Assembly: GCA_040752975.1 (NCBI GenBank)
Contig: JBFMHF010000015.1
Span: forward strand, 6,438 to 70,437
DNA: 64,000 nt
Source: JADLDB01 sp040752975
GTDB lineage: Bacteria > Myxococcota > Myxococcia > Myxococcales > Myxococcaceae
Direction of reading: 5' to 3'
Shown: positions 27,052 through 35,394 of the stretch, in pieces
Numbering within the stretch: the stretch's first letter is position 1
Layout: the number at the start of each line of letters is the position of its first letter
Notes under the pieces: model-generated
Told to the model about the DNA's origin: nothing
What the model saw: only the letters and a program-made list of their open reading frames with translations
Databases searched by the model: none
Translations under genes and position numbers: made by a program

Positions 27052-27098
27052 TTCTCCCTGGCGGAGAAGGGTGGGGGATCCGCTGCGCCCACAGCGGA
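27052..27098. promoter_or_regulatory. Two hairpins in a divergent control region
   Basis: TTCTCC (27052-27057) pairs with GGAGAA (27063-27068), and TCCGCTG (27079-27085) pairs with CAGCGGA (27092-27098). They lie between the esterase and the lamin-tail lipoprotein and may be operators. Confidence 0.3.
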
Positions 27099-27124
27099 CT
27101 CTGTGCTTATGCTGGCGCCTCGCC

Positions 27125-28282
27125 ATGCACCGCGCGTTCATCATCGGGCTCGTCCTCGGAGCGGCTGCCGCCGGCTGCGGGGGCACGACGCCCAGGTGCC
27201 TCCCCAGCAATTGCAGTGGCTGCTGTGCCTCCGATGGCAGCTGTGTCCTGCCCGCCAACGTCAACGTCAACGCCTGCGGCCGAAGCGGCTCCGAGTGCGT
27301 CGCCTGCGGCCCGACGGAAGAGTGCCTTGCGGGCTCCTGCGTCGACACCGGCTTTGGCGGTGGGACGGGTGGAGGCGTCGGAGGCGGGGACGGCGGCGGC
27401 ACCGGCGGCGGCACCGGCGGTGGAACCGGTGGTGGAACAGGCGGCGGAGTCGGTGGTGGAACGGGCGGTGGAACCGGTGGTGGAACGGGCGGCGGACTCG
27501 GCGGCGGACTCGGTGGTGGAACAGGCGGCAGCGTCGGCGGCGGAACGGGAGGCGGCGTTGGCGGCGGCGTCGGCGGCGGAACGGGAGGCGGCGTTGGCGG
27601 CGGCGTCGGCGGCGGAACGGGAGGCGGCGTCGGCGGCGGAACGGGAGGCGGCGTCGGCGGCGGAACGGGCGGCGGCGTCGGCGGTGGAACGGGTGGAGGT
27701 GCTGGAGGAGGAGGCGGCGGACTCGTTGGCCCCGGGCGGATCATCATCAACGAGGTGGACTACGACACCCTCGGCACCGACTTCGCCGAGTTCCTCGAGC
27801 TGTACAACCCGGGCACGACGGCCTTCAGCCTCGGCAATGTCTCGGTGGTGCTGGTCAATGGGGCGAACTCGAACTCCTACGCGACCATCAGCCTCTCTTC
27901 GCTCACGTCGATGGCGCCGGGCGAGTACGTGGTGCTGTGTTCCCCCGACGGAGGCGTCGTGCCGATGCTTCCGCCGATGACGCGCACCGTCCCCTTCTCT
28001 CAGGCCGCCGACAACATCCAGAACGGCTCACCCGATGCCATCGCCGTCGTCTCCGGCGCGACGACGGTGCTCGACTCGATCTCCTACGAGGGCGTCACCA
28101 ACTGGGACGCGGGCACGATGGTGATTCCGCTGACGGAAGGGGCGGCCTCCACCACCATGCTCGCCGACAACAACACCGACGCCGGCAGCCTCGCGCGCCT
28201 GCCCAACGGCAGCGACACCAACGTCAATGCGACCGACTTCGTGTTCGTCACCACGCCCACGCCAGGCGCCCGCAACCAGTGA
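27125..28282 (+). CDS. Lamin-tail-domain lipoprotein with Gly-rich stalk
   Basis: A 385-aa protein. A lipobox (AAAGC, Cys18) is followed by a Cys-rich knob to about 75, then about 120 residues made of GGGTGGGV-type repeats, then a lamin-tail domain (about 200-385) starting RIIINEVDYDTLGTDFAEFLELYN. LTD domains are beta-sandwich modules seen on secreted nucleases and cell-surface proteins; they bind rather than catalyse. The architecture suggests a surface adhesion or display protein on a long flexible spacer. The ATG at 27125 is the only one giving a signal peptide. Confidence 0.82.
   Translation: MHRAFIIGLVLGAAAAGCGGTTPRCLPSNCSGCCASDGSCVLPANVNVNACGRSGSECVACGPTEECLAGSCVDTGFGGGTGGGVGGGDGGGTGGGTGGGTGGGTGGGVGGGTGGGTGGGTGGGLGGGLGGGTGGSVGGGTGGGVGGGVGGGTGGGVGGGVGGGTGGGVGGGTGGGVGGGTGGGVGGGTGGGAGGGGGGLVGPGRIIINEVDYDTLGTDFAEFLELYNPGTTAFSLGNVSVVLVNGANSNSYATISLSSLTSMAPGEYVVLCSPDGGVVPMLPPMTRTVPFSQAADNIQNGSPDAIAVVSGATTVLDSISYEGVTNWDAGTMVIPLTEGAASTTMLADNNTDAGSLARLPNGSDTNVNATDFVFVTTPTPGARNQ
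27354..27716 (+). repeat. Gly-rich coding microsatellite
   Basis: About 30 units of a 12-bp GGC-rich codon pattern encode GGGT/GGGV. Within it a 36-bp unit is repeated at 27536-27607, followed by several near-exact 24-bp units to 27680. Such perfect repeats are prone to slippage, so stalk length probably varies between strains. Confidence 0.85.
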
Positions 28283-28339
28283 CGAGCAAGGTGGTGCCTC
28301 CATGAGCGTGTTCCACACCGCTGCCCGAGGAGCTCCCGC

Positions 28340-29260
28340 GTGACGAAGCTCGCACTCGGCGTCGACATCGGCGGCACCAACGCGCGAGCGGCAGTCGTCG
28401 AGCGCACCACGGGCCACCTCCTCGGCTCCGCCAAGAAGACGTGGACGCACCGCGCTCCTCAGGCCGTCGTCGAGGAGGTGGCGCACCTCCTCACGAGTGT
28501 GATGGCGGGGCAGGGCGTGACCGACGCCCCCGTCGGCGTCGGCATCGCCGGGATGCTCAACGGCAGCGTGGTGGTGAACGCCCCCAACCTCGGCTGGCGG
28601 GACTTCGACTTCGGCTCCGCGCTGTCCGACAAAGTGGGGCGGCCCGTGTTCCTCTTCAACGACCTCTCGGCCGCGGCGTGGGGTGAGCGGAGCACCGGGG
28701 CGGCGAAGGGAGCGCAGCACGTCTTCACCGTCTTCGTGGGCACGGGCGTGGGCAGCGCCATCATCACCGACGGCCGACTGCTGGACGGCGCCACGGGCGT
28801 CGCCGCGGAGTTCGGCCACATCAAGGTGGAGCTCGAGGGCGGGCGGCTGTGCGGCTGCGGCGATCGCGGCTGCCTCGAGGCGTACGTCGGCGGCGCGCGC
28901 CTGTCCGAGTGGATGAAGGAAGAAGGCCTGTCCGGCACGCCCTCCGATCTCGAGACGCTCGCGATGAATGGTGAGGCCACCGCTCGGCGGCTGTACGACT
29001 TCGCGGTGGGGCACCTCGCGCTCGGCATCGCCAACCTGGTGACCGTGTTGAACCCAGAGGTGCTGGTGCTGGGCGGGGGAGTGTTGAGCCGCTGCCCCGG
29101 CATGGTGGCGCGCATTCGCGACGTGGTGGGGCACCGCGCGGGAGTGGCCGCACGCCGCGTGCTGCGCATCGAGCTGGCCCGGCTCGGTGACGACAGCGGG
29201 CTGGTCGGCGCTGCCCTTCTGGCGGCCGAGCGTCTGCCGGCTGCTCCCCAACGACGCTGA
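28340..29260 (+). CDS. ROK-family sugar kinase (glucokinase-like)
   Basis: A 306-aa protein. ATP-binding DIGGTNARA at 9-17, the catalytic FNDLSAAAWGE segment, FVGTGVGSAI, and the ROK zinc site CGCGDRGCLE at about 171-180 are all intact. The enzyme phosphorylates a hexose, most likely glucose, in the cytoplasm. There is no helix-turn-helix, so this is a kinase rather than a ROK repressor. The start is the GTG at 28340. Confidence 0.92.
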   Translation: MTKLALGVDIGGTNARAAVVERTTGHLLGSAKKTWTHRAPQAVVEEVAHLLTSVMAGQGVTDAPVGVGIAGMLNGSVVVNAPNLGWRDFDFGSALSDKVGRPVFLFNDLSAAAWGERSTGAAKGAQHVFTVFVGTGVGSAIITDGRLLDGATGVAAEFGHIKVELEGGRLCGCGDRGCLEAYVGGARLSEWMKEEGLSGTPSDLETLAMNGEATARRLYDFAVGHLALGIANLVTVLNPEVLVLGGGVLSRCPGMVARIRDVVGHRAGVAARRVLRIELARLGDDSGLVGAALLAAERLPAAPQRR

Positions 29261-29564
29261 GGCGGTGAGGGCCAGGAGCGTGTCGGCTGAGTCGACCCCG
29301 GCCTCGGTCTGGAGTTGGCCGGTCTGCGGAGGCCCGCGCTCGCGGTCGCAGGAGCGTCGCTGAGCGGCTCGACGAGCTGGCGCGACCACCGGGTGTGGTG
29401 AGCTGGACCTGCTGCGAGTGCCCGCGCCTCGTGTCGACCGCCAGCGAACCCCGCGGCGCCGACGTTCTCCACCAGCACGGCGAGGTTCCGCCCGCGGGTT
29501 GACACGCCCAGGCGACGTCTCCTCGCTGGATCGCTTCGTCTCCTCGTGGCAACCATGGGCATCC
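29261..29564. other. 304-bp gap without a supported gene
   Basis: No reading frame shows the local third-position bias and no clear inverted repeat is seen. A lone TTGACA at 29499-29504 has no convincing -10 partner. It may carry the promoter for the lipoprotein gene at 29565. Confidence 0.4.
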
Positions 29565-30590
29565 ATGCGCCTGCTCGTCCTCCTCCTCGCCCTCGTCGTC
29601 TTCGTCGGCTGTCCTTCCCCAGGTAGCGGCGACGGCGGCTCCGGTGGCGGAAGCACGGGCGGCGGCGGCGGGTCCACGGGAGGAGGCATGGGCGGCGGGA
29701 CAGGCGGAGGCGCTTCTGACGCGGGCACTTCGGACGGGGGCAGCGACGGTGGCGTGTCGGGCCTCTCGTTGATGACGCGGCTCGCGGGGCTGTGGGTGGG
29801 GCCCGCGAGGATGACGCCGCTGGGGGACTTCCCCGTCATGTACATGGACTTCCGGAACGTCGGCCCCGGCTTCCTCTTCGCGCAGGCGGACATGGATGCG
29901 ACCAACAACCTGCGCTTCGGCCTCTCCATCGAGACGTATGACGGCGCCGACATGCTGGCCTACCGCAACGGAGGCTACTTCCAGGGCGTCCTCCGCGACT
30001 CCCGCACGCGGCTGGTGGAGGCAGACGAGGCGGCCGGCCGGTACCGCTTCTGCTCGGTGACGCAGGGCTGCGGCTACATCGACGCCACCTTCCGCTTCAC
30101 GGGCCCGGACGACCTCGTCTTCGACACGCTGGTGCGGGGCGCCCAGCACGTGCTGTGGACGGCGCGTCGCCGGGAGTCCCGCACGCTCCCCGACCCGTTC
30201 CCGGCCACGTTGGCGTCCATGGGTGACGGAGGCGCGCCGTGGCCCGCGATGGCTTCGGTGCAGGCGACCGTGCGGTGGACGACGGCGCTGACGCAGCCAG
30301 GCACGGTGTGGATTCTCCTCACCACCACGCCCTGCGCGCCCACCTTCTCGTGCGTGGCCAGCCGCTCGATGCGCGTGGACGTTGCGGCGGGCGCCACGAG
30401 CGCGACCCTCTCGATTCCTTCGGTGCACGCGGGCGACTATCGGCTGACGGCGGTGGTGGACCGCGACGGGACGTTCGGCACGACGCTGGCGCCGTCTTCG
30501 GGCGACTCGCTGGCGGTGGACCAGGTCGTCAGCGTGCCCTCGTCCGGCCAGGCCACGCCCGACGTGCTCGCCGGCTACACGGTGCCCTGA
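29565..30590 (+). CDS. Lipoprotein of unknown function with Gly/Ser stalk
   Basis: A 341-aa protein: lipobox FVGC (Cys16), a Gly/Ser/Thr-rich linker to about 65 that ends in DAGTSDGGSDGG, then a mostly beta C-terminal region of about 275 residues with no family I recognise. It contains two Cys-containing pairs (CSVTQGC and CAPTFSC) that could form disulfides. The ATG at 29565 is chosen because it alone yields a signal peptide; the open frame extends 49 codons upstream. Probably an outer-membrane-anchored protein. Confidence 0.72.
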   Translation: MRLLVLLLALVVFVGCPSPGSGDGGSGGGSTGGGGGSTGGGMGGGTGGGASDAGTSDGGSDGGVSGLSLMTRLAGLWVGPARMTPLGDFPVMYMDFRNVGPGFLFAQADMDATNNLRFGLSIETYDGADMLAYRNGGYFQGVLRDSRTRLVEADEAAGRYRFCSVTQGCGYIDATFRFTGPDDLVFDTLVRGAQHVLWTARRRESRTLPDPFPATLASMGDGGAPWPAMASVQATVRWTTALTQPGTVWILLTTTPCAPTFSCVASRSMRVDVAAGATSATLSIPSVHAGDYRLTAVVDRDGTFGTTLAPSSGDSLAVDQVVSVPSSGQATPDVLAGYTVP

Positions 30591-30593
30591 CGG

Positions 30594-30886
30594 TCACGGC
30601 ACGACGAAGGTGGCCGTCACCCGCTGCGAGTTGTTGAAGGTCGCCAGTCGGAGGGCGCCGCTGATGAGCGTGCGCGGGAGGGCGAGGGCCGGCTGGCCAC
30701 TCAGCGAAGAGCTCCACCTGCCACGGCCAGCGACAAGAAGCCCGAGAGCGTCGCCGTTGCGTAGAGGGCCCCATCAACCGGATGGCGCGGCGCTTCCTCT
30801 GGGAAGGAGGACACCGCCGCGGTGATGGTCAACGCAACAGAGGCCATCGCAAAGAGGGCCTGCGTGGAACACCCGGGTCTCGTCAC
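30594..30886 (-). pseudogene. Possible frameshifted small secreted-protein gene
   Basis: On the minus strand, the frame starting at GTG 30886 encodes a hydrophobic leader (ALFAMASVALTITAAVSS) and keeps good GC3 bias until about 30720, then stops at 30701. The adjacent frame takes over the bias from about 30700 and reads SGQPALALPRTLISGALRL to a stop at 30594. The switch in bias suggests one roughly 97-codon gene with a frameshift near 30705-30720. I recognise no family. Confidence 0.35.
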
Positions 30887-31053
30887 GGGCGGGTGACGTC
30901 GCGGAACGAGTCAGCTCCGCTGCTTCCCGTGGGGCGCCGATGTGCCCATGGCTGTAAACGGTGCGAGCAAGCCGCCGCGAATGGGGGCGACCTCGTGGGC
31001 TGTGGGCAGCGCACGCCGCTCTGGCACGAGCGCTGCTGTTCAGAGGAACCATC
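30887..31053. other. Upstream region of the Cys-rich VanY gene
   Basis: No supported gene. AGAGGA at about 31042-31047 is the ribosome-binding site for the GTG at 31054. No clear promoter elements were seen. Confidence 0.4.
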
Positions 31054-32610
31054 GTGAAACCCACGCGTGACGCCCGTCTGATCATCGCCGCCGCTGCGCT
31101 GGCTCTCTTCGCCTGTGGGCCTGCGCCGCTGGAGGCTGACGAGGCCGAGCCGGAGTGGAACTACACGTCCGCCGAGCAGGGGTTGGTGAGCTGCTCCACG
31201 CGCACCGACACCGGCTACCGCAACGGCGCGGCCTTCACCATCACCGTCGTCACCGCCGACGGAAAACCGGTGGAGCTCGACACGGCCAACGCGTACGCGG
31301 TCATGCAGGCGGAGGCTGCACGCGCGGGAGTCAACCTCGTCGTCGTCTCCGGCTTTCGCACCATGGCGGAGCAGCAGTACCTCTACGGCTGCTACGTCAA
31401 CTGCAACTGCAACAGCTGCAACCTGGCGGCGCGACCTGGTTACTCCAACCACCAGTCGGGGCACGCCCTCGACCTCAACACCAGCGCGCCGGGCGTCTAC
31501 AACTGGCTGGCGGCCAACGCGGGGCGCTTCGGCTTCTCGCGCACGGTGCCATCCGAGCCCTGGCACTGGGAGTGGTGGGGCGGTGGTCCGGGCGGCGGCC
31601 CTTGCGGCAACACGCCCGACAACTGCACGCGCGCCGAGGCCGACGGCTGCGGGAACTTCGGCTGCGGCTGTGTCGACCACCAGTGCAACGGCGTCTTCTG
31701 TCCGGGCACGGGGTGCTCGGCGCAACACGCCGCGGCGTGCGGGGCCTTCGGCTGCGGCTGCGCGGATGGACAGTGCAACGGCGGAACGTGCCCCGGCAGC
31801 GGCTGCACCGCGAAGGAGACGCTGGACTGCGCGAAGTTCGGCTGTGGCTGCGTCGACCATCAGTGCAACGGTGGCTTTTGCCCGGGCACCGGCTGCACGT
31901 GGCGCGAGGCGCACGACTGCGCGGCCTTCGGCGTCAACTGCGTCGACCACCAGTGCGCGGGCGGCTTCGGGCCGGGCACCGGCTGCACCGCCAGGGAGAC
32001 CAACGAGTGTCGCGCGAAGGGCTGCAACTGCGTCGATCACCAGTGCAGCGGCGGCGACAGCTGCGACGGCAGCGGCAGCACCGCGCGCAACGTCCTCGAC
32101 TGCGGCGCCTTCGGCTGCCACAGCGTCGACGGCAAGTGCAGCGGCGGCTTCTGCCCGGGCACGGGCTGCACCGGGAAGCAGACGGCGGACTGCGCCCGGG
32201 TGGGCTGCGGCTGCGTGGACGAGAAGTGCAGCGGCGGCTTCTGCCCCGGCACCGGCTGCACCGCGCGCCAGACGCTGGACTGTCAGGGCGTGGACGCCGG
32301 CTGCTCGATGGGACGGTGCGTGAGCGCCGCAGGTGAACCAGTGGCCACGCCCGACGCCGGCGAGCCGCAGCCTGCGCCCGACGACGGCGGCTTCTCGATG
32401 ACTTTCGTCGACGCGGGGCCGGCGCCCGAGCCCGAGCCGCAGGAGACCGACCCCAACCTCGCGCCGCCGGAGGTGACGTCCATCGCGCCCGAAGGGGGCG
32501 GCACCGTCATGGGCGGTTGCGCCGCCGTTCCAGACTTCCAGCTGGTGGCCCTGTTGGCGCTGGTTGCCCTCCCCTTGGGCAGTCGGCGACGCTCGTCCTG
32601 GAGCGGCTGA
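31054..32610 (+). CDS. VanY-type D,D-carboxypeptidase with Cys-rich 30-residue repeats and MYXO-CTERM tail
   Basis: A 518-aa exported protein. The signal region ends near Cys21 (ALFAC). The VanY/M15 peptidase domain (about 75-178) has SGFRTMAEQQYLY, the zinc ligands His133 and Asp140 in SNHQSGHALD, and His171 in EPWHWEWW. Residues about 197-420 are seven full and one partial copies of a 30-residue unit, consensus CxxFGCGCVDHQC then GGFCPGTGC. A Pro/Asp-rich stalk precedes a C-terminus with Cys489, a membrane helix and RRR, fitting the MYXO-CTERM sorting signal. It trims peptidoglycan stem peptides; the repeats probably form a disulfide-rich rod. Confidence 0.85.
   Translation: MKPTRDARLIIAAAALALFACGPAPLEADEAEPEWNYTSAEQGLVSCSTRTDTGYRNGAAFTITVVTADGKPVELDTANAYAVMQAEAARAGVNLVVVSGFRTMAEQQYLYGCYVNCNCNSCNLAARPGYSNHQSGHALDLNTSAPGVYNWLAANAGRFGFSRTVPSEPWHWEWWGGGPGGGPCGNTPDNCTRAEADGCGNFGCGCVDHQCNGVFCPGTGCSAQHAAACGAFGCGCADGQCNGGTCPGSGCTAKETLDCAKFGCGCVDHQCNGGFCPGTGCTWREAHDCAAFGVNCVDHQCAGGFGPGTGCTARETNECRAKGCNCVDHQCSGGDSCDGSGSTARNVLDCGAFGCHSVDGKCSGGFCPGTGCTGKQTADCARVGCGCVDEKCSGGFCPGTGCTARQTLDCQGVDAGCSMGRCVSAAGEPVATPDAGEPQPAPDDGGFSMTFVDAGPAPEPEPQETDPNLAPPEVTSIAPEGGGTVMGGCAAVPDFQLVALLALVALPLGSRRRSSWSG
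31645..32315 (+). repeat. Coding 90-bp repeats of the Cys-rich rod
   Basis: Seven complete and one partial copies of a 30-codon unit with up to seven Cys each. Copies 3, 6 and 7 are the most alike; copy 4 has lost two Cys and copy 5 carries one extra residue. Confidence 0.8.
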
Positions 32611-32615
32611 TACGC

Positions 32616-32828
32616 ACGAATCGTCTGACACCTCGCATGGAAGCCTGCTGAAACCCAGGAATCGACGTACGAATCGTCTGACACCTCGCATGGAAGCCTA
32701 CGAATCGACGTACGAATCGTCTGACACCTCGCAGGCACAAGCCCTCGACCGGAACGCACGAATCGTGTGACACCTCGACCCCCTCGACCCCGCACGAATC
32801 GTGTGACACCTCGACCCCCGACACCTCG
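32616..32828 (+). repeat. Intergenic array of a 20-bp direct repeat
   Basis: Five copies of ACGAATCGTCTGACACCTCG lie at 32616-32635, 32669-32688, 32712-32731, 32758-32777 and 32794-32813. The last two have G in place of C at position 10. An 8-bp remnant sits at 32821-32828. Spacing is 53, 43, 46 and 36 bp. Each core begins with the odd palindrome ACGA-A-TCGT, and in copies 4-5 a second one, GTGT-G-ACAC, overlaps it. Copies 1-2 share the trailing CATGGAAGCCT, copies 4-5 trailing ACCCCC. Confidence 0.85.
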
Positions 32829-32861
32829 ACCCCCGACCCGACCTCGACCCGGCGCTGAAGT

Positions 32862-32873
32862 GACCGAACGGTC
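32862..32873 (+). promoter_or_regulatory. TetR-type operator candidate upstream of the copper monooxygenase
   Basis: GACCGAACGGTC is a perfect 5-2-5 inverted repeat of the kind bound by TetR-family repressors, 40 bp before the start codon. Confidence 0.45.
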
Positions 32874-32912
32874 TTGATATTTCGCTCGCGGCTTTGGAGG
32901 CTCCAGACCGCC

Positions 32913-34205
32913 ATGCGAACCCCCGCCCTCGCGCTCCTCGCCGTGCTGGCTGCCTGCTCTTCGCCCACCCCTGCGCCGACCCAGACGACTTGGCACAAAG
33001 ACGTCGCGCCCATCGTGCAGCGCAAGTGTGGCACCTGCCATGAAGCAGGGGGCATCGGCCCCTTTCCGCTGACGACGCTGGCGGAGTGGAAGGCCAACGA
33101 GCTCCCATCGCTCGACGCGATCCGCTCTGGCCGCATGCCGCCCTTCCCCGCGCGCGCCGACTGCGCCGAGTACTCGCCCACGCAGGCCATCTCCGAGGAG
33201 CAGAAGGCCGTCATCGAGCAGTGGCTGGCGGAAGGTTCCCTCGAGGGCACGCCGACGGACTTCGCGCCGCTGCCGGGTGCGGCCGATCGCCTCACGCGCG
33301 TCGACCTCTCGCTGCCGATGAAGGAGGCCTTCACGCCGACGCAGTCGCCCGACGAGTACCGCTGCTTCCTCATCGACTGGCCCTTCGACACGCCGAAGTA
33401 CATCACCGGCTACGAGCTGCGGCCCGGCCAGAAGACCCTGGTGCACCACGCCGACATCTTCTTCCTGAACCCGGTGGTGGTGGCCGACTGGGAGGCGCGC
33501 GACGCGGCGGACCCACGCCCGGGCTGGGAGTGCTACGACATTCCGCTGGGACAGGAGGGGAGCTGGATCGGCACCTTCGTCCCCGGGAACCGCGGCGTCG
33601 ACTTCCCCGAGGGCACCGGCCTGCGCGTGCCCGTCGGCGCGAAGATCTACATCCAGGTGCACTACAACCTGCCGCCCGGGGGCGGCGCTCCGGACGTCTC
33701 CACGCTCGATCTCCGACTCGAGGATCGCGTGCGGAAGCTGGCCGGCGTGATGGCGGTGAGCGATCCCAACTGGCTCATCAACTCCACCATGCGCATTCCC
33801 GCGGGCCGGAAAGACGTCACCCACCGCTTCGACATCGAGGTGACGGACTTCGCATCGCTCATCAACCAGAGCTTCATCGACGGCCGGCCGCTCAAGCTGT
33901 ACGCCACCACCATGCACCTGCACCAGCTCGGGCAGGCGGCCAGCCTGCAGGTCCTCCGGGCCGACGGCGGCACCACCTGCGCGGTGGACATCCCCCGGTG
34001 GGATTTCCACTGGCAGCTCGCGTACACCCTGAAGGAGCCCATCGTCATCAACCCCGGCGATCAGCTCTCGGTGTCGTGCACGTGGGACAACACCGCGGCG
34101 AACCAGCCCATCGTCAACGGCGTGCAGGCGACTCCCCGCGAGCGCAACTGGGGGGCGCGCACCGAAGACGAGATGTGCGTGGCAGGAATCTACGTGACGC
34201 AGTAG
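32913..34205 (+). CDS. Cytochrome c-fused copper type II monooxygenase-like lipoprotein
   Basis: A 430-aa protein: lipobox LAAC (Cys15), a cytochrome c-like module with CGTCH at 39-43 and a likely Met ligand in SGRMPPFP, then a domain resembling peptidylglycine monooxygenase. Copper ligands can be placed by family: His178-His179 and His250 for one copper, His335, His337 and Met421 for the second. Such enzymes hydroxylate C-H bonds using O2 and an electron donor, here perhaps through the fused heme. The substrate is unknown. GGAGG at 32896-32900 supports the ATG at 32913. Confidence 0.83.
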   Translation: MRTPALALLAVLAACSSPTPAPTQTTWHKDVAPIVQRKCGTCHEAGGIGPFPLTTLAEWKANELPSLDAIRSGRMPPFPARADCAEYSPTQAISEEQKAVIEQWLAEGSLEGTPTDFAPLPGAADRLTRVDLSLPMKEAFTPTQSPDEYRCFLIDWPFDTPKYITGYELRPGQKTLVHHADIFFLNPVVVADWEARDAADPRPGWECYDIPLGQEGSWIGTFVPGNRGVDFPEGTGLRVPVGAKIYIQVHYNLPPGGGAPDVSTLDLRLEDRVRKLAGVMAVSDPNWLINSTMRIPAGRKDVTHRFDIEVTDFASLINQSFIDGRPLKLYATTMHLHQLGQAASLQVLRADGGTTCAVDIPRWDFHWQLAYTLKEPIVINPGDQLSVSCTWDNTAANQPIVNGVQATPRERNWGARTEDEMCVAGIYVTQ

Positions 34206-34217
34206 GTCCGTGCGCCC

Positions 34218-35204
34218 ATGGCCCCCCGCATCGGCACCCAGTGGGACTGCGTCGGCAACACCCCGCTGCTTCGCATCCAGTCGCTCTCGCAGCGCACGGG
34301 CAACACCATCCTCGGCAAGGCCGAGTTCATGAACCCCGGCGGCAGCATCAAGGACCGCGCGGCGAAGGGGATGATCCTCGACGCCGAGAAGAAGGGCCTG
34401 CTCAAGCCCGGGTCCACCATCGTCGAGGGAACCGCGGGGAACACCGGCATCGGACTCGCGTTGCTGGGCCGAGAGCGTGGCTACCGCGTCGTCGTCTCGA
34501 TGCCGGACAACCAGGCGAAGGAGAAGTACGACCTCCTCGAGGCGATGGGCGCGGAGGTGCGCAAGGTGCCGCCGGTGCCGTTCGCCAACGAGAACCACTT
34601 CTTCCACCAGGCGCGGAAGCTGGCCGAGGCCCACGGCTGGTGGTGGGCCAACCAGTTCGAGAACGTCGCCAACGGCGACTACCACTACGAGACGACGGGC
34701 GCCGAGGTGTGGGAGCAGTGCGAGGGCAAGGTGGACGTGTTGGTGAGCGCGGTGGGTACCGGCGGCACCATCTCCGGCGTATCGCGCTACCTGAAGGAGC
34801 GGAACCCGAAGCTGCGCGTGGTGCTGGTCGACCCGTTCGGCTCGGGGCTCTACTGCTGGGTGCGCGAGGGCAAGGTGGAGACGACGGGCGGCTCCATCAC
34901 CGAGGGCATCGGCATCATGCGCCTCACCGAGAACTTCAAGCGCGCGAAGGTGGACGAGGCGATGCGCGTGTCGGATCAGCAGATGATCGAGACGCTGTAC
35001 CACCTGGCCCGCGAAGACGCGCTGGTGGTGGGCACCTCGGCGGCCCTCAACGTGCGCGCGGCGTATGAAGTGGCGAAGCAGCAGCCGAACGCCGGCCTCC
35101 GCATCGTCACCTTCCTCTGCGACCACGGCAGCCGGTATTTCTCGAAGGTGTTCAACCCGGACTTCCTCGCGTCGAAGGGCCTCACCGTCGCGCCGCTGGC
35201 TTGA
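34218..35204 (+). CDS. Cysteine synthase family PLP enzyme
   Basis: A 328-aa fold-type II PLP enzyme. The PLP lysine is Lys45 in NPGGSIKDR; TAGNTGIGLA binds the substrate carboxylate and GTGGTISGVS binds the PLP phosphate. It resembles O-acetylserine sulfhydrylases and eukaryotic-type cysteine synthases. It lacks the C-terminal CBS region of cystathionine beta-synthase. It begins 12 bp after the monooxygenase gene, so cotranscription is likely. Confidence 0.9.
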   Translation: MAPRIGTQWDCVGNTPLLRIQSLSQRTGNTILGKAEFMNPGGSIKDRAAKGMILDAEKKGLLKPGSTIVEGTAGNTGIGLALLGRERGYRVVVSMPDNQAKEKYDLLEAMGAEVRKVPPVPFANENHFFHQARKLAEAHGWWWANQFENVANGDYHYETTGAEVWEQCEGKVDVLVSAVGTGGTISGVSRYLKERNPKLRVVLVDPFGSGLYCWVREGKVETTGGSITEGIGIMRLTENFKRAKVDEAMRVSDQQMIETLYHLAREDALVVGTSAALNVRAAYEVAKQQPNAGLRIVTFLCDHGSRYFSKVFNPDFLASKGLTVAPLA

Positions 35205-35394
35205 GCGTGCAGCGTCGGCACGACCGCGCGGAGAGGCGTCGATGCGGTGGACGCACTGCGACTCGCCCCGCACGTCTTCTGGGCGGCGGCGGTGCACACC
35301 AGGGAACGTCAGCCGGGAGTTGCGTGGCGACTCTGTAAGCGCTGTTTCCTCCTCTCTCGCGAAATGAGTCGGCGCGTGTGGGCGAACATCCCGC

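Noticed and set aside
27354..27716. CRISPR-like or minisatellite non-coding repeat
   Set aside because: It is in frame within a lipoprotein gene and encodes a Gly-rich stalk.
32616..32828. CRISPR array
   Set aside because: Repeats are only 20 bp, spacers vary from 16 to 33 bp and share flanking sequence, and no cas gene is present.
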